A stretch of 64,000 nt of DNA from Citrobacter freundii (GCF_029717145.1 NZ_CP099222.1:3906001-3970000); one strand, 5' to 3'. Counted from the first letter of the stretch, positions 1 through 13,033 are shown. Translations and numbers: made by a program. The notes: generated from the sequence alone by a model not told the origin.

Positions 1-1812
1 AGCAACAATGAGCTGAACATGCTCGGCGATCTGATTGGCGAGCAGGACATCGAGCCGCTGCTGCAAGCTGCTAACAGCGATCGTGAAGATGCCCAGAGCG
101 CGCGCCAGGAACTGGTTTCCATGCTAATGGACCGCCATGGCACCAGCCGCGTACTGTTCCGTAACACCCGTAATGGGGTGAAAGGTTTCCCGAAACGCGA
201 ACTGCATACTATTAAGCTGCCGCTGCCGACCCAATACCAGACAGCAATCAAAGTCTCCGGCATTATGGGCGCACGTAAAAGCGCAGAAGAGCGCGCCCGC
301 GACATGCTCTATCCGGAGCAGATTTATCAGGAGTTCGAAGGCGATACCGGCACCTGGTGGAACTTCGACCCACGCGTTGAATGGTTGATGGGCTACCTGA
401 CCAGTCATCGTTCGCAGAAAGTACTGGTTATCTGTGCGAAAGCGACCACCGCGTTGCAGCTGGAGCAGGTGCTGCGCGAGCGTGAAGGCATTCGCGCTGC
501 CGTATTCCATGAGGGTATGTCGATCATCGAACGTGACCGTGCTGCCGCCTGGTTTAGCGAAGAGGACAGCGGTGCGCAGGTGATGCTGTGCTCGGAGATC
601 GGCTCTGAAGGCCGTAACTTCCAGTTCGCCAGCAACCTGGTGATGTTTGACCTGCCGTTTAACCCGGATCTGCTGGAACAACGTATTGGACGTCTGGACC
701 GTATTGGTCAAGCGCACGATATTCAGATCCACGTCCCGTACCTGGAAAAAACCGCCCAGTCCGTGCTGGTGCGCTGGTACCACGAAGGTCTGGATGCGTT
801 TGAGCACACCTGTCCGACCGGGCGTACGATTTATGATACGGTCTATAACAACCTGATTGGTTATCTGGCGGAGCCGGAAAACAACGAAGGATTTGATGAT
901 CTGATCAAAGCCTGCCGTGAACAGCATGACGCACTGAAAGCGCAGCTGGAACAAGGGCGCGACCGTCTACTCGAGATTCACTCCAACGGCGGCGAAAAAG
1001 CGCTGGCGCTGGCTGAGAGCATTGAGGAGCAGGATGACGACACCAGCCTGATCGCCTTCGCCATGAACCTGTTTGATATCGTCGGTATTAACCAGGACGA
1101 TCGCGGGGACAACTTAATTGTGCTGACGCCGTCCGATCATATGCTGGTCCCGGATTTTCCGGGGTTGCCTGAAGACGGCTGCACCATTACCTTTGAGCGA
1201 GATATTGCACTGTCGCGTGAAGACGCCCAGTTTATCACCTGGGAGCATCCGCTGATCCGTAACGGTCTGGATCTTATCCTGTCTGGTGATACCGGCAGCA
1301 GCACCATATCTCTGTTGAAAAACAAAGCATTGCCGGTTGGTACCCTGCTGGTTGAACTGGTGTACGTGGTCGAAGCGCAGGCACCGAAGCAACTGCAGCT
1401 CAACCGCTTCCTGCCTCCGACGCCGGTGCGCATGTTGCTGGATAAAAACGGTAACAACCTCGCCGCTCAGGTGGAGTTTGAAACCTTTAACCGCCAGCTC
1501 AGTGCCGTTAATCGCCATACCGGTAGCAAGCTGGTCAACGCCGTGCAGCAAGATGTCCATGCGATTCTGCAGTTGGGTGAAGCGCAGGTTGAGCAATCTG
1601 CCCGCGCGCTGATCGACGCCGCGCGTAAAGAAGCGGATGAGAAGCTGTCTGCAGAACTGTCGCGTCTGGAAGCGCTGCGCGCCGTTAACCCGAACATCCG
1701 TGATGACGAACTTGCCGCGATTGAAAGCAACCGTCAACAGGTGATGGAAAGCCTGGATCAGGCCGGCTGGCGTCTGGATGCCTTACGCCTGATCGTCGTG
1801 ACGCATCAGTAA
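1..1812 (+). CDS. rapA: RNA polymerase-associated ATPase RapA (5' truncated by window)
   Basis: RapA is a Swi2/Snf2 ATPase that binds RNA polymerase and helps recycle it after transcription. The reading frame is open from base 1, so the gene starts outside the window; the last 603 residues are present, against about 968 in the E. coli protein. The N-terminal motor lobe with the Walker motifs is therefore missing here. The second helicase lobe is visible: a segment with [11 protein letters not shown] followed by [17 protein letters not shown] is the motif V/VI pair of SNF2 enzymes, near residues 200-240 of the visible part. The rest is the RapA-specific C-terminal region. rluA follows 11 bp downstream, as in E. 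coli. Confidence 0.97.
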   Translation, partial: SNNELNMLGDLIGEQDIEPLLQAANSDREDAQSARQELVSMLMDRHGTSRVLFRNTRNGVKGFPKRELHTIKLPLPTQYQTAIKVSGIMGARKSAEERARDMLYPEQIYQEFEGDTGTWWNFDPRVEWLMGYLTSHRSQKVLVICAKATTALQLEQVLREREGIRAAVFHEGMSIIERDRAAAWFSEEDSGAQVMLCSEIGSEGRNFQFASNLVMFDLPFNPDLLEQRIGRLDRIGQAHDIQIHVPYLEKTAQSVLVRWYHEGLDAFEHTCPTGRTIYDTVYNNLIGYLAEPENNEGFDDLIKACREQHDALKAQLEQGRDRLLEIHSNGGEKALALAESIEEQDDDTSLIAFAMNLFDIVGINQDDRGDNLIVLTPSDHMLVPDFPGLPEDGCTITFERDIALSREDAQFITWEHPLIRNGLDLILSGDTGSSTISLLKNKALPVGTLLVELVYVVEAQAPKQLQLNRFLPPTPVRMLLDKNGNNLAAQVEFETFNRQLSAVNRHTGSKLVNAVQQDVHAILQLGEAQVEQSARALIDAARKEADEKLSAELSRLEALRAVNPNIRDDELAAIESNRQQVMESLDQAGWRLDALRLIVVTHQ

Positions 1813-1823
1813 CGGAGCCATAC

Positions 1824-2483
1824 ATGGGGATGGAAAACTACAATCCGCCGCAGGAACCCTGGCTGGTTATCCTGTATCAGGATGAACACATTATGGTGGT
1901 CAACAAGCCGAGCGGCTTGTTGTCCGTGCCGGGTCGCCTTGAAGAGCACAAAGACAGCGTGATGACGCGTATTCAACGCGACTATCCACTGGCAGAATCA
2001 GTGCATCGCCTGGACATGGCCACCAGCGGCGTGATTGTAGTGGCGCTGACCAAAGCGGCAGAGCGCGAGCTAAAGCGTCAATTTCGCGAGCGCGAACCGA
2101 AGAAGCAATATGTCGCACGCGTGTGGGGGCATCCCTCACCCGCCGAGGGACTGGTGGATTTACCGCTGATTTGCGACTGGCCGAACCGACCAAAACAGAA
2201 AGTCTGTTATGAGACGGGCAAAGCCGCGCAGACTGAGTATGAAGTCGTGGAATTCGCGGCGGATAATACCGCGCGGGTGGTGCTGAAACCCATTACCGGG
2301 CGTTCTCATCAGCTACGCGTGCATATGCTGGCGTTAGGGCATCCGATTCTGGGTGACCGCTTCTATGCCCCGCCGGAAGCCCTGGCGTTAGCGCCACGCC
2401 TGCTGCTGCATGCCGAGATGCTCACCATTACTCATCCCGAGTACGGCAATAGTATGACCTTTAAAGTCCCAGCAGATTTTTAA
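1824..2483 (+). CDS. rluA: Dual-specificity pseudouridine synthase RluA
   Basis: RluA isomerises uridine to pseudouridine in 23S rRNA (U746) and in the anticodon loop of several tRNAs (position 32). The 219-residue protein has the RluA-family motif HRLDMATSG with the catalytic aspartate at residue 64, and the later GRSHQLRVHM motif typical of the family. Length matches E. coli RluA. The start has a GGAG just upstream and lies 11 bp after rapA, so the two genes are probably cotranscribed. A REP pair follows the stop codon. Confidence 0.97.
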   Translation: MGMENYNPPQEPWLVILYQDEHIMVVNKPSGLLSVPGRLEEHKDSVMTRIQRDYPLAESVHRLDMATSGVIVVALTKAAERELKRQFREREPKKQYVARVWGHPSPAEGLVDLPLICDWPNRPKQKVCYETGKAAQTEYEVVEFAADNTARVVLKPITGRSHQLRVHMLALGHPILGDRFYAPPEALALAPRLLLHAEMLTITHPEYGNSMTFKVPADF

Positions 2484-2500
2484 ATTTTGTGCTGCTCTGT

Positions 2501-2572
2501 GCCGGGGGCGCTACGCTTGCCCGGCCTACATTCTTCAACGTAGGCCGGATAAGGCGCTAGCCGCCATCCGGC
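2501..2572. repeat. REP pair (BIME) between rluA and djlA
   Basis: Two inverted REP-type units (GCCGG...CGGCCTAC, then GTAGGCCGGATAAGGCG...CATCCGGC) separated by about 11 bp. It lies between the convergent ends of rluA and djlA and can fold into a long hairpin in RNA from either strand. Confidence 0.85.
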
Positions 2573-2587
2573 AACTTATTCTGCCGC

Positions 2588-3400
2588 TTACTTGAAGCCT
2601 TTCTGTTCTTTAATTAACTCATAGGCCTTTTGAATTTCCTGCGCTTTCTGCTTGGCCATTTCCATCATCTCCGGCGGTAGTCCTTTCGCGACCAGCTTGT
2701 CGGGATGGTGCTCGCTCATCAGTTTACGATAAGCGCGCTTAATAGTAGTGGCATCGTCGGTCGCTTTAACACCCAGCACATTACACGCATCTTCCAGCGT
2801 CGGACCACGCTGTGCCTGCTGCCAGCCACCGCCAGACTGTTGCTGATATCCACCACCAAACTGCGCACCACCCTGCATCATGCGCAGATACTGATCAAAT
2901 TGCGCGCGCGAGATCCCCAGCTCTTCAGCAATCACATACAGCACTTCACGTTCGTTAGGATGCAGCGACCCGTCCGCAAACGCCGCCTGGATCTGGATCT
3001 CCAGAAACATACGGATCAGGTCGAAGCGGCCAAAACAGACGCTGCGAAACTGGCGCATTTTTTCACGTAATGGGTAATTGTCTGATTTTCCCACCCGGAA
3101 GGCATGCTGCGCAGCGGTTCGTGAGTCACCGTGTAAATTCATCCGGTCCATCAGCTGGCTGGCGATATGAATATCGGCTTCCGTGACGCGTCCTTTTGAT
3201 TTGGTCAGGTGTCCCATCACCTCAAAGGTGGTGGCAAAAAACAGCGCCTGACGTTCACGTTGATTGGCAAACCACGCCATTTTGCGCATGCGGGCTTTGT
3301 CGAACATATGACCCACAAGCAGGCCTAAAACCACGCCCCAGAAGCCGCCGCCCATCATTAAGGCCACGGCGACACCAATAATCTTTCCCCAATACTGCAT
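2588..3400 (-). CDS. djlA: Membrane-anchored DnaJ-like co-chaperone DjlA
   Basis: DjlA is an inner-membrane co-chaperone that stimulates DnaK ATPase; in E. coli it is linked to the Rcs capsule response. The 270-residue protein has one N-terminal membrane segment (about residues 7-30) rich in spaced glycines, the type that mediates transmembrane dimerisation. A TerB-like acidic central domain follows, then a Gly/Gln-rich linker (about 175-200) and a C-terminal J domain containing HPD (in SEHHPDKL). Unlike DnaJ, the J domain is at the C-terminus and no zinc-finger or Gly/Phe domain is seen. It is divergent from lptD and convergent with rluA. Confidence 0.96.
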   Translation of the reverse strand: MQYWGKIIGVAVALMMGGGFWGVVLGLLVGHMFDKARMRKMAWFANQRERQALFFATTFEVMGHLTKSKGRVTEADIHIASQLMDRMNLHGDSRTAAQHAFRVGKSDNYPLREKMRQFRSVCFGRFDLIRMFLEIQIQAAFADGSLHPNEREVLYVIAEELGISRAQFDQYLRMMQGGAQFGGGYQQQSGGGWQQAQRGPTLEDACNVLGVKATDDATTIKRAYRKLMSEHHPDKLVAKGLPPEMMEMAKQKAQEIQKAYELIKEQKGFK

Positions 3401-3655
3401 AGACTCCCCAAATCTTTACGCTGCCAGCCGGGCTATGTACCACAATATAAGGTGCTTTTACCGTTTTACGGCAGCGGTCAATTGTGGGACATCGCCTATA
3501 ATTTGCATTATCATACCTGTCATTCAATGCCGTGCCTAACACCACGGATGCCTAAATGGGCAGGATTAACACTAGCGCAGTGAAGATGAGATAAGTTAGG
3601 CTGTGACCGTTTGTCACGCGCGACGCTACTGATGATGGAACAATAAATACAACGT
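3401..3655. other. djlA/lptD divergent intergenic region
   Basis: The 255-bp space must hold the djlA and lptD promoters. A TATAAT hexamer lies at 3497-3502 on the plus strand, but without a good -35 at 16-18 bp. A short inverted repeat, GTGAC-5 bp-GTCAC, lies at 3603-3617 just before lptD. I did not find a convincing sigma-E promoter by eye, although lptD is under sigma-E control in E. coli. Confidence 0.4.
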
Positions 3656-6010
3656 ATGAAAAAACGTATTCCCACTCTTCTGGCCACCATGATTGCCAGC
3701 GCCCTTTATAGTCAACAGGGTCTGGCAGCCGATCTCGCCTCACAGTGCATGTTGGGCGTGCCAAGCTATAACCGTCCTCTGGTGCAGGGCGAGACCAATG
3801 AATTACCTGTTACCATCAATGCCGATCACGCGAAAGGGAATTACCCGGATGACGCCGTGTTTACTGGCAACGTGGATATCGCACAGGGTAACAGCCGCCT
3901 GCAGGCTGACGAAGTGCAGTTGCACCAGAAGCAGGCCGAGGGTCTGCCGGAGCCGGTCCGTACCGTCGATGCGCTGGGTAACGTCCACTATGATGACAAT
4001 CAGGTCATTCTGAAGGGGCCGAAGGGTTGGTCGAATCTGAATACCAAAGATACCAACATCTGGGAAGGCGACTATCAGATGGTCGGTCGTCAGGGACGCG
4101 GTAAAGCCGACCTGATGAAACAGCGGGGTGAAAACCGCTACACCATTCTGGAAAACGGGAGCTTTACTTCCTGTCTACCGGGTTCCAATACCTGGAGCGT
4201 TGTCGGTAGCGAAGTGATCCACGATCGCGAAGAACAGGTCGCGGAAATCTGGAACGCCCGCTTTAAACTGGGTCCGGTTCCGGTCTTTTACAGCCCGTAT
4301 ATGCAGCTGCCCGTCGGCGACAAACGCCGCTCCGGTTTCTTGATCCCGAACGCAAAATACACTAGCAATAACTATTTTGAGTTCTACCTGCCGTATTACT
4401 GGAACATCGCGCCCAATATGGACGCCACCATTACGCCGCATTACATGCACCGTCGTGGCGGCGTGATGTGGGAGAACGAATTCCGTTACCTCAGCCAGGC
4501 CGGCACCGGTTTGATGGAGTTCGACTATCTGAACTCCGATAAAGTCTACGAGGATAAAAAGTCGGAGGATGACAACTCACGCCGCTGGTTGTTCTACTGG
4601 CAACACGCTGGCGTGATGAATCAGGTGTGGCGCTTCAACGTCGACTACACCAAGGTCAGTGACTCCAGCTACTTTAATGATTTCGATAACAAGTACGGTT
4701 CCAGTACCGACGGCTACGCCACGCAGAAATTCAGCGTCGGCTACGCGGTACAGAACTTTGATGCGACAGTTTCCACCAAACAGTTCCAGGTCTTTGGCGA
4801 TCAGAACAAGAGTAGCTATTCCGCCGAGCCACAGCTAGACGTTAACTTCTATCAGAACGATGTTGGTCCGTTTGATACCCGCGTTTATGCGCAGGCAGTG
4901 CATTTCGTCAACACGACCGACAACATGCCGGAAGCAACGCGTTTACACCTCGAACCGACCATCAATCTGCCGTTGTCCAATCAGTGGGGAAGTATCAACA
5001 CTGAAGCCAAAATGCTGGCTACGCACTATCAGCAGAATAATCTTGACGATTACCCTCAGTATGACGAGACCGTAAACCGTGTGATGCCGCAGTTTAAAGT
5101 CGACGGTAAGATGATCTTTGAACGCGATATGGCAATGCTGGCACCGGGTTATACCCAGACGCTGGAGCCGCGCGCGCAGTATTTATATGTGCCATACCGC
5201 GATCAAAGCAACATTAATAACTACGATTCTTCCCTGCTGCAAGCTGACTACAGCGGCCTGTTCCGTGACCGCACCTATGGCGGTTTGGACCGTATTGCCT
5301 CGGCCAACCAGGTAACGACCGGGGTCACATCTCGCGTATATGATGACGCCGCCGTTGAACGTTTTAACATTTCTGTGGGTCAAATCTACTATTTCACCGA
5401 GTCTCGCACCGGTGATGACCACATAGAATGGGAGAATGATGACAAAACCGGCTCACTGGTGTGGGCAGGAGATACCTACTGGCGTATCTCCGAACGCTGG
5501 GGTTTACGCAGCGGGATCCAGTACGATACCCGTCTGGACAGCATCGCGACCAGCAACAGCAGCATCGAATACCGACGTGACGAAAACAGTTTGCTGCAGT
5601 TGAACTACCGTTACGCCAGCCCGGAATACATCCAGGCCACACTGCCGAATGACAGTAAGGATAAAAATAAATGGAATCAGGCGCAGTATGAAAACGGGAT
5701 TTCTCAAGTGGGCGCCGTGGCCAGCTTGCCGATTGCTGACCGCTGGTCAATTGTCGGGGCTTATTACTTCGATACGAACGTCAATAAACCTGCTGACCAG
5801 ATGCTGGGCGTGCAGTACAACTCCTGCTGTTATGCCATTCGCTTTGGCTACGAGCGTAAGCTGAACGGTTGGGATGATACGCAAAAACACGCGATTTATG
5901 ACAACACGATCGGCTTTAACATCGAACTGCGCGGTCTGAGCTCTAACTATGGTCTCGGCACCAACCAAATGTTGCGTTCGAACATTTTGCCGTATCAAAG
6001 CGCTTTATGA
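3656..6010 (+). CDS. lptD: LPS-assembly outer membrane protein LptD
   Basis: LptD is the outer-membrane beta-barrel that, plugged by LptE, inserts lipopolysaccharide into the outer leaflet. The 784-residue precursor has a signal peptide cleaved after about residue 24 (QQGLA|AD). An LptA-like periplasmic domain covers roughly residues 45-200 and the large barrel fills the rest. The four cysteines needed for the two inter-domain disulfides are all present at the E. coli positions (31, 173, 724, 725, the last pair as NSCCY). surA follows 54 bp downstream, which makes sense because SurA helps fold LptD. Confidence 0.98.
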   Translation: MKKRIPTLLATMIASALYSQQGLAADLASQCMLGVPSYNRPLVQGETNELPVTINADHAKGNYPDDAVFTGNVDIAQGNSRLQADEVQLHQKQAEGLPEPVRTVDALGNVHYDDNQVILKGPKGWSNLNTKDTNIWEGDYQMVGRQGRGKADLMKQRGENRYTILENGSFTSCLPGSNTWSVVGSEVIHDREEQVAEIWNARFKLGPVPVFYSPYMQLPVGDKRRSGFLIPNAKYTSNNYFEFYLPYYWNIAPNMDATITPHYMHRRGGVMWENEFRYLSQAGTGLMEFDYLNSDKVYEDKKSEDDNSRRWLFYWQHAGVMNQVWRFNVDYTKVSDSSYFNDFDNKYGSSTDGYATQKFSVGYAVQNFDATVSTKQFQVFGDQNKSSYSAEPQLDVNFYQNDVGPFDTRVYAQAVHFVNTTDNMPEATRLHLEPTINLPLSNQWGSINTEAKMLATHYQQNNLDDYPQYDETVNRVMPQFKVDGKMIFERDMAMLAPGYTQTLEPRAQYLYVPYRDQSNINNYDSSLLQADYSGLFRDRTYGGLDRIASANQVTTGVTSRVYDDAAVERFNISVGQIYYFTESRTGDDHIEWENDDKTGSLVWAGDTYWRISERWGLRSGIQYDTRLDSIATSNSSIEYRRDENSLLQLNYRYASPEYIQATLPNDSKDKNKWNQAQYENGISQVGAVASLPIADRWSIVGAYYFDTNVNKPADQMLGVQYNSCCYAIRFGYERKLNGWDDTQKHAIYDNTIGFNIELRGLSSNYGLGTNQMLRSNILPYQSAL

Positions 6011-6064
6011 TCTGATTGATTTAAAACGTAATCCGCATTGCGGTTAATTAATAATGGAAAAAGT

Positions 6065-7351
6065 ATGAAGAACTGGAAAACGCTGCTTCTCGGTATCGCC
6101 ATGGTCGCGAATACCAGTTTCGCTGCCCCACAGGTAGTCGATAAAGTCGCAGCCGTCGTCAATAACGGCGTCGTTCTGGAAAGCGACGTTGATGGCTTAA
6201 TGCAGTCAGTAAAACTTAATGCGGGTCAGGCGGGTCAGCAATTACCCGACGACGCAACACTGCGCCATCAGATCCTCGAACGTTTGATCATGGATCAAAT
6301 CGTTCTGCAGATGGGTCAGAAGATGGGGGTGAAAATCACTGATGAGCAGTTGGATCAGGCCATCGCCAACATCGCTAAGCAGAACAATATGACGCTGGAC
6401 CAGATGCGCAGTCGTCTGGCCCACGATGGTCTGAGTTATTCGACTTATCGTAACCAGATCCGTAAAGAGATGACCATCTCTGAAGTGCGTAACAATGAAG
6501 TTCGCCGTCGCGTCACCATTCTGCCGCAGGAAGTGGATGCTCTGGCTCAGCAGGTTGGCAATCAAAATGATGCCAGCACTGAGCTGAACCTGAGCCACAT
6601 TCTGATTCCGTTACCGGAAAACCCATCCTCCGACCAGGTTAATGAAGCAGAAAGCCAGGCGCGTGCTGTCGTCGAAGAAGCACGTAACGGTAGCGATTTC
6701 GGTAAACTGGCGATCACCTATTCCGCAGACCAGCAGGCGCTGAAAGGCGGCCAGATGGGATGGGGACGTATTCAGGAACTGCCAGGCATCTTTGCACAGG
6801 CACTCAGCACTGCGAAAAAAGGCGATATCATCGGCCCGATTCGTTCAGGTGTCGGCTTCCACATTCTGAAAGTCAACGATATGCGTGGCCAGAGCCAGAG
6901 CATCTCCGTAACGGAAGTTCATGCCCGCCATATCCTGCTGAAACCGTCTCCGATCATGACCGATCAGCAGGCGCGTCTGAAACTGGAGCAAATCGCGGCT
7001 GATATTAAGAGCGGTAAAACGACCTTTGCCGCCGCGGCTAAAGAGTTCTCTCAGGATCCTGGCTCTGCAAACCAGGGCGGCGATCTGGGTTGGGCGGCAG
7101 CGGATATTTTCGATCCAGCCTTCCGCGATGCGCTGACCCGACTGAACAAAGGTCAGATGAGCGCTCCGGTGCACTCCTCTTTTGGCTGGCACTTGATCGA
7201 ACTGCTGGACACGCGTAACGTTGATAAAACTGACGCCGCGCAGAAAGACAGAGCCTACCGCATGCTGATGAACCGTAAGTTCTCAGAAGAAGCGGCGACC
7301 TGGATGCAAGAACAGCGTGCCAGCGCGTACGTTAAAATTCTGAGCAACTAA
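6065..7351 (+). CDS. surA: Periplasmic chaperone and peptidyl-prolyl isomerase SurA
   Basis: SurA escorts outer-membrane proteins, LptD among them, across the periplasm. A longer open frame starts 27 bp upstream, but the ATG at 6065 follows a GGAA ribosome site and begins [10 protein letters not shown], a proper signal peptide cleaved after ...TSFA. The mature protein has the N-terminal chaperone region, two parvulin domains (about residues 170-275 and 280-385, each with the GG-MGW or GGDLGW motif) and the C-terminal helix, 428 residues in all. Its TAA stop shares its last base with the pdxA ATG (TAATG), which suggests translational coupling. Confidence 0.97.
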   Translation: MKNWKTLLLGIAMVANTSFAAPQVVDKVAAVVNNGVVLESDVDGLMQSVKLNAGQAGQQLPDDATLRHQILERLIMDQIVLQMGQKMGVKITDEQLDQAIANIAKQNNMTLDQMRSRLAHDGLSYSTYRNQIRKEMTISEVRNNEVRRRVTILPQEVDALAQQVGNQNDASTELNLSHILIPLPENPSSDQVNEAESQARAVVEEARNGSDFGKLAITYSADQQALKGGQMGWGRIQELPGIFAQALSTAKKGDIIGPIRSGVGFHILKVNDMRGQSQSISVTEVHARHILLKPSPIMTDQQARLKLEQIAADIKSGKTTFAAAAKEFSQDPGSANQGGDLGWAAADIFDPAFRDALTRLNKGQMSAPVHSSFGWHLIELLDTRNVDKTDAAQKDRAYRMLMNRKFSEEAATWMQEQRASAYVKILSN

Positions 7352-8343
7352 TGGTCCGTACTCAACGCGTTGTCATCACTCCCGGCGAACCCGCCGGGAT
7401 TGGTCCGGACCTGGTGGTCCAGCTTGCGCAGCGTGAGTGGCCGGTTGAACTCGTCGTCTGCGCCGATGCCGCATTACTTTCGAACCGAGCAGCTATGCTC
7501 GGTTTACCGCTTTCGCTCCTCCCCTACTCTCCTGATATCCCAGCCAAACCACAAGCAGCGGGCACATTGATGCTGTTACCGATTGCGCTGCGGGCACCTG
7601 TCATTGCGGGGCAACTGGCGGTAGAGAATGGACCGTATGTGGTTGATACGCTGGCTCGCGCATGCGACGGTTGCTTACAGGGTGAATTCGCCGCGCTGAT
7701 TACTGGCCCGGTTCACAAGGGCGTGATCAACGATGCCGGCGTGCCGTTTACCGGACACACTGAGTACTTTGAAGAACGCTCGCAGGCGAAAAAAGTCGTG
7801 ATGATGCTGGCGACCGAGGAGCTGCGCGTTGCCCTGGCAACCACGCACCTGCCGCTCAGAGACGTTGCCGATGCCATTACGCCCACACTACTGCGGGAAG
7901 TGATCGGCATTCTGCACCATGATTTACGCACCAAGTTTGGCCTGAACGATCCGCAGATTCTGGTCTGCGGCCTGAACCCACATGCGGGGGAAGGCGGTCA
8001 TATGGGGACGGAAGAGATCGATACGCTCATTCCAGTACTGGATGAAATGCGTGGTCAGGGAATGAAATTACGCGGTCCACTGCCCGCAGATACCCTGTTT
8101 CAACCTAAATATCTCGATAGCGCGGATGCCGTGCTGGCAATGTACCACGATCAGGGTCTCCCCGTGCTAAAATACCAGGGATTTGGTCGCGGTGTGAATA
8201 TCACACTGGGCCTGCCCTTTATTCGCACATCCGTTGATCACGGCACCGCACTCGAACTTGCGGGTCGTGGGCAAGCAGATGTCGGCAGTTTTATTACGGC
8301 GCTTAACCTCGCCATCAAAATGATTGTTAATACTAATGAATAA
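7351..8343 (+). CDS. pdxA: 4-hydroxythreonine-4-phosphate dehydrogenase PdxA
   Basis: PdxA oxidises 4-phosphohydroxy-L-threonine with NAD in the pyridoxal phosphate pathway. The 330-residue protein shows the three metal-binding histidine contexts of the family: [19 protein letters not shown] and MYHDQGLP. Length is one residue more than E. coli PdxA. It overlaps surA by one base and rsmA by eight, placing it inside a tightly packed operon. Confidence 0.97.
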   Translation: MVRTQRVVITPGEPAGIGPDLVVQLAQREWPVELVVCADAALLSNRAAMLGLPLSLLPYSPDIPAKPQAAGTLMLLPIALRAPVIAGQLAVENGPYVVDTLARACDGCLQGEFAALITGPVHKGVINDAGVPFTGHTEYFEERSQAKKVVMMLATEELRVALATTHLPLRDVADAITPTLLREVIGILHHDLRTKFGLNDPQILVCGLNPHAGEGGHMGTEEIDTLIPVLDEMRGQGMKLRGPLPADTLFQPKYLDSADAVLAMYHDQGLPVLKYQGFGRGVNITLGLPFIRTSVDHGTALELAGRGQADVGSFITALNLAIKMIVNTNE

Positions 8344-9157
8344 TCGAGTCCATCAGGGCCATTTAGCCCGTAAACGTTTCGGGCAAAACTTCCTCAACGA
8401 TCAGTTTGTGATCGAAAGTATTGTCTCTGCGATCAACCCGCAAAAGGGTCAGGCCATGGTCGAAATCGGCCCGGGCCTTGCGGCATTAACCGAGCCGGTA
8501 GGTGAACGTCTGGACAAGCTCACGGTCATTGAACTGGACCGCGATCTGGCCGCACGCCTGCAAACGCACCCGTTTTTAGGGCCGAAGCTGACTATCTATC
8601 AGCAAGATGCTATGACCATGGACTTCGGCGAGTTGTCGCAAACCCTGGGTCAGCCGCTGCGCGTATTTGGTAACCTGCCATACAACATCTCCACGCCGCT
8701 GATGTTCCATCTTTTTACCTATACTGATGCCATTGCCGACATGCATTTCATGTTGCAAAAAGAAGTGGTCAACCGTCTGGTTGCAGGGCCAAACAGTAAA
8801 GCGTATGGTCGACTAACCGTTATGGCACAATATTACTGCCAGGTGATCCCGGTACTTGAAGTACCGCCATCCGCGTTCACGCCTGCGCCTAAAGTTGATT
8901 CCGCCGTTGTACGCCTGGTCCCTCACGCGACGATGCCGTACCCGGTCAAAGACGTTCGCGTCCTGAGCCGCATTACGACCGAAGCGTTTAACCAGCGCCG
9001 TAAAACGGTACGTAACAGCCTCGGTAATCTGTTCAGCGTTGAAGTGCTGACGGAACTGGGTGTTGATCCGGCGCTGCGAGCGGAAAATATCTCTGTCGCC
9101 CAATACTGCCGGATGGCTAACTATCTGTCAGAAAAAGCGTCATCGAAGGAGAGTTAA
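8336..9157 (+). CDS. rsmA: 16S rRNA adenine dimethyltransferase RsmA (KsgA)
   Basis: RsmA dimethylates the two adjacent adenosines near the 3' end of 16S rRNA (A1518, A1519), a late step in 30S maturation; its loss gives kasugamycin resistance. The 273-residue protein begins MNNRVHQGH. It has the SAM-binding [13 protein letters not shown] motif near residue 45 and the catalytic NLPYNIS motif typical of rRNA adenine dimethylases. I chose the ATG at 8336 over an in-frame codon 12 bp upstream because it matches the E. coli N-terminus. The start lies inside the end of pdxA; apaG starts 2 bp after the stop. Confidence 0.97.
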   Translation: MNNRVHQGHLARKRFGQNFLNDQFVIESIVSAINPQKGQAMVEIGPGLAALTEPVGERLDKLTVIELDRDLAARLQTHPFLGPKLTIYQQDAMTMDFGELSQTLGQPLRVFGNLPYNISTPLMFHLFTYTDAIADMHFMLQKEVVNRLVAGPNSKAYGRLTVMAQYYCQVIPVLEVPPSAFTPAPKVDSAVVRLVPHATMPYPVKDVRVLSRITTEAFNQRRKTVRNSLGNLFSVEVLTELGVDPALRAENISVAQYCRMANYLSEKASSKES

Positions 9158-9159
9158 GC

Positions 9160-9537
9160 ATGATCAATTCGCCCCGAGTGTGTATTCAGGTACAAAGCGT
9201 CTATATTGAGGCGCAATCCTCACCTGATGATGAACGTTACGTTTTTGCCTATACCGTAACCATCCGCAATTTGGGGCGAGCGCCGGTGCAACTGTTGGGA
9301 CGTTACTGGTTGATTACCAATGGTCATGGCCGTGAAACCGAAGTTCAGGGTGAAGGTGTGGTTGGCGTTCAGCCCCACATTGATCCCGGTGAAGAGTACC
9401 AATATACCAGCGGCGCGGTGATTGAAACCCCGCTGGGCACCATGCAGGGTCATTACGAAATGATCGATGAGAAAGGCGTTGCCTTTACCATCGACATTCC
9501 CGTATTCAGGCTCGCCGTTCCAACGCTCATCCACTAA
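9160..9537 (+). CDS. apaG: ApaG family protein
   Basis: ApaG is a 125-residue, single-domain protein with an immunoglobulin-like beta fold. Its exact role in bacteria is not settled, although the family is conserved next to apaH and has been linked to cobalt and magnesium resistance. The GEGVVGVQP turn and the EYQYTSG and GTMQGHYEM motifs characteristic of the family are clear. It is packed between rsmA (2 bp) and apaH (10 bp). Confidence 0.96.
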   Translation: MINSPRVCIQVQSVYIEAQSSPDDERYVFAYTVTIRNLGRAPVQLLGRYWLITNGHGRETEVQGEGVVGVQPHIDPGEEYQYTSGAVIETPLGTMQGHYEMIDEKGVAFTIDIPVFRLAVPTLIH

Positions 9538-9547
9538 AACAATAGCT

Positions 9548-10396
9548 ATGGCAACATACCTCATTGGCGACGTTCACGGTTGTTACGACGAACTGATCGC
9601 ATTGCTGCATCAAGTCAATTTTGCCCCTGGGAAAGATACCTTATGGCTCACAGGCGACCTGGTCGCGCGTGGCCCCGGCTCGCTTGACGTACTGCGTTAT
9701 GTCAAATCGCTTGGCGACAGCGTAAGGTTAGTCTTAGGTAATCACGATTTGCACCTGCTGGCCGTATTTGCAGGCATCAGCCGGAATAAACCCAAAGACC
9801 GGCTCACGCCGCTACTCGATGCCCCGGATGCGGATTCTCTGCTGAACTGGCTACGTCGCCAACCGCTGTTACAGGTTGATGAAGAGAAGAAGCTGGTGAT
9901 GGCGCATGCCGGGATTACACCACAGTGGGATCTCCAAACCGCGAAAGACTGCGCCCGCGATGTCGAAGCCGTGCTATCGAGCGACTCGTACCCGTTCTTT
10001 CTTGATGCCATGTATGGCGACATGCCAAATAACTGGACGCCGGAACTGACCGGATTGGCACGCCTACGTTTTATTACTAACGCCTTTACCCGCATGCGTT
10101 ACTGTTTCCCGAATGGCCAGCTGGATATGTACAGCAAAGAGTCGCCGGAAGACGCGCCCGCTCCACTGAAACCGTGGTTTGCCATCCCAGGACCGGTCAG
10201 TGACGCCTATAGCATTGCCTTTGGGCACTGGGCCTCACTGGAGGGTAAAGGGACGCCGGAAGGGGTTTACGCGCTGGATACAGGCTGCTGTTGGGGCGGG
10301 GATCTCACCTGTCTGCGCTGGGAAGACAAACAGTACTTTACTCAGCCGTCAAATCGCCATCTGAAGCTGGATCCCGGTGAGGCGGTAAACGCCTGA
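9548..10396 (+). CDS. apaH: Bis(5'-nucleosyl)-tetraphosphatase (symmetrical) ApaH
   Basis: ApaH splits Ap4A into two ADP and in E. coli also removes Np4-type caps from RNA 5' ends. The protein has the metallophosphatase signature in order: GDVHG near residue 8, GDLVARGPG near 37 and GNHD near 62. A longer frame opens at 9467 inside apaG, but the ATG at 9548 gives [11 protein letters not shown], as in E. coli. This yields 282 residues against about 280. A REP pair follows the stop and probably marks the end of the lptD-to-apaH transcript. Confidence 0.97.
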   Translation: MATYLIGDVHGCYDELIALLHQVNFAPGKDTLWLTGDLVARGPGSLDVLRYVKSLGDSVRLVLGNHDLHLLAVFAGISRNKPKDRLTPLLDAPDADSLLNWLRRQPLLQVDEEKKLVMAHAGITPQWDLQTAKDCARDVEAVLSSDSYPFFLDAMYGDMPNNWTPELTGLARLRFITNAFTRMRYCFPNGQLDMYSKESPEDAPAPLKPWFAIPGPVSDAYSIAFGHWASLEGKGTPEGVYALDTGCCWGGDLTCLRWEDKQYFTQPSNRHLKLDPGEAVNA

Positions 10397-10405
10397 AATG
10401 TTTAT

Positions 10406-10482
10406 GCCTGATGGCGCTACGCTTATCAGGCCTATTCCAGTGCCGGATGTAGGCCTGATAAGGCGTTTCGCCGCCATCCGGC
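10406..10482. repeat. REP pair between apaH and folA
   Basis: Two inverted REP units (GCCTGATGGCGCTACGC... and ...GCGTTTCGCCGCCATCCGGC). It lies between the convergent stop codons of apaH and folA, ten bases from each. Confidence 0.85.
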
Positions 10483-10492
10483 AATTACATGA

Positions 10493-11092
<600 letters not shown>

Positions 11093-11170
11093 TTAGTGGG
11101 CTGCCAGCATTACAGTAGTTCAAAAACAGTCAATTAGCAGTAAAGTTTGCAGAACATCACATTTTTTACC

Positions 11171-13033
11171 CTATGTTGACGGTTTCACTTCCGGCTCATC
11201 TGCGACGTCTCCCGTATGTTTACCTTCATCCGTGCCTTGCCAGCCATGGCGTTGAATCAGAGACAAATGCTGACGATCCTCGGTAATAATTTCACTCAAC
11301 ATGGCGCTGGTGCGCTTATATACCGCCGCGCGTGAAATCGCGTCGTTTTCACCTTTCACCATTTCCTCAACCATCAGCGTATTGAAACGACGAAATAAAT
11401 CGGCCCGCTCACGTGCTTCATAGCGCCCAAGCCCCAGACCCTCCAGCGCCAGGCGCCCGGTTTTCAACGCGCCTTCAAAGGTTTCACGCTCAGGCATCTC
11501 AACCCCCGCCTGACGCAAGCGAATGTAATGATCAACATCGCGCGCCCGGGCAATAATTTGCAAGTGCGGGAAATGTGCTTTCACCATTTCGGTCAGTTGC
11601 AGACTGGTTTGCGGATCGTCAATGGCATTAATGATCACCTCCGCTTTTGCGGCCCCCGCAGACTCCAGTAGATCCATCCGTGTGGCATCGCCATAAAAAA
11701 CCTTCATCCCAAATTTGCGCAGCGTTTCGATATGGTCCGGGTCATGATCAAGTACCACCATCTTCACCCCGCTCGACAGCAGCAAGCGACCGGTTATCTG
11801 GCCGAATCGACCAAACCCGGCGATAATCACCCGGGGTTGCTCCTCATCGATTTCATCCGCCTCACGCACTTCACCGGTGGACGATTTTTCCAGCCGCGTC
11901 AGGACAACCAGCAAAATGGGCGTGGCCGCCATCGACAGCGCCACTGCAAGCGTCAGCGCTTTTGCCCATTCAGGATCAAGCACATTGGCCATTTGCGCCG
12001 CACCAAACACCACGAAGGCAAACTCACTCCCTTGTCCTAATAATACGGCAAACCAGCGACGTTGCTTGTTCGGCACCTGCAACGGCTTAGCAATCACCCA
12101 CAGCATGATGGTTTTGATTGCCAGGAAACCCGCCAGCAGAATAATAATACGTAGCGGATTATCAATTAGCGTGCCGAAGTCGATAGACATCCCGACGCCG
12201 ATGAAAAACAGCCCCAGCAACAACCCTTTAAACGGTTCGATATCACTTTCCAGCGCATGACGATACTCCGAGCTTGCCAGCAAAACGCCCGCCAGGAATG
12301 CGCCCATCGCCATCGACAGGCCCACCTCTTCCAGCAATAAACCGAATCCAAAAACCAGGAACAGGGCGACGGCGCTGAACACCTCCCGCAGTCCGGAGCG
12401 CGCGACAAAACGCAGGGCCGGTCGTGTGACATAACGGCCCAGAACCACCACCAACGCCAGTGCACCGGCCACTTTCAGCGCCGACAGCGCAAACGCTCCG
12501 AGCGTGGTTGACGCCCCGCTCGCCGCCAGCAGCGGGATCATGGCAACCAGCGGAATGGCGGCAATATCCTGGAACAACAGTACGGCAAACGCACTGCGGC
12601 CCATTTGCGACACCATCAGGTTGCGTTCATTCATCGCCTGCATGGCGATAGCCGTCGAGGAGAGAGCCAGCGTCATGCCAATAAGTACAGCCACCTGCCA
12701 GCGCAGGCCGAGGAACATACAGAACAAACCAATTAATCCGCCGCAGACCACCATTTGCAGCGCGCCACCACCAAACACCGAGGCCCGCAGCTTCCACAAA
12801 CGCTGTGGGTCGAGTTCCAGACCGATGACAAACAGCATCAGCACCACGCCGATTTCCGCAAAGTGCAGGATAGATTCGGCGTCCGTCACCAGCCTTAAGC
12901 CCCACGGGCCGATGATGCACCCTGCAATGAGATACCCCAGCACCGAGCCTAACCCCAGCCGGACCGCAATCGGCACAATCAACGCCGCTGAGCCAAGATA
13001 TATCAGCGCCTGTATCAGCGTGTGGCTATCCAT
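11171..13033 (-). CDS. kefC: Glutathione-gated potassium efflux protein KefC
   Basis: KefC is an inner-membrane K+/H+ antiporter that is held closed by glutathione and opened by glutathione adducts, acidifying the cell during electrophile attack. The 620-residue protein has a CPA2-type membrane domain (about residues 5-380), the acidic regulatory loop [12 protein letters not shown], and a C-terminal RCK/KTN nucleotide-binding domain starting with [10 protein letters not shown] near residue 400. It overlaps the upstream kefF by 8 bp, so translation of the two is probably coupled. Confidence 0.97.
   Translation of the reverse strand: MDSHTLIQALIYLGSAALIVPIAVRLGLGSVLGYLIAGCIIGPWGLRLVTDAESILHFAEIGVVLMLFVIGLELDPQRLWKLRASVFGGGALQMVVCGGLIGLFCMFLGLRWQVAVLIGMTLALSSTAIAMQAMNERNLMVSQMGRSAFAVLLFQDIAAIPLVAMIPLLAASGASTTLGAFALSALKVAGALALVVVLGRYVTRPALRFVARSGLREVFSAVALFLVFGFGLLLEEVGLSMAMGAFLAGVLLASSEYRHALESDIEPFKGLLLGLFFIGVGMSIDFGTLIDNPLRIIILLAGFLAIKTIMLWVIAKPLQVPNKQRRWFAVLLGQGSEFAFVVFGAAQMANVLDPEWAKALTLAVALSMAATPILLVVLTRLEKSSTGEVREADEIDEEQPRVIIAGFGRFGQITGRLLLSSGVKMVVLDHDPDHIETLRKFGMKVFYGDATRMDLLESAGAAKAEVIINAIDDPQTSLQLTEMVKAHFPHLQIIARARDVDHYIRLRQAGVEMPERETFEGALKTGRLALEGLGLGRYEARERADLFRRFNTLMVEEMVKGENDAISRAAVYKRTSAMLSEIITEDRQHLSLIQRHGWQGTDEGKHTGDVADEPEVKPST

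Noticed and set aside
2501-2572. The repeated GCCGGAT...ATCCGGC palindromes considered as a CRISPR-like array or transposon ends.
   Set aside because: They are scattered singly or in pairs at gene ends over the whole window, with no regular spacers or transposase; they are REP/BIME elements.
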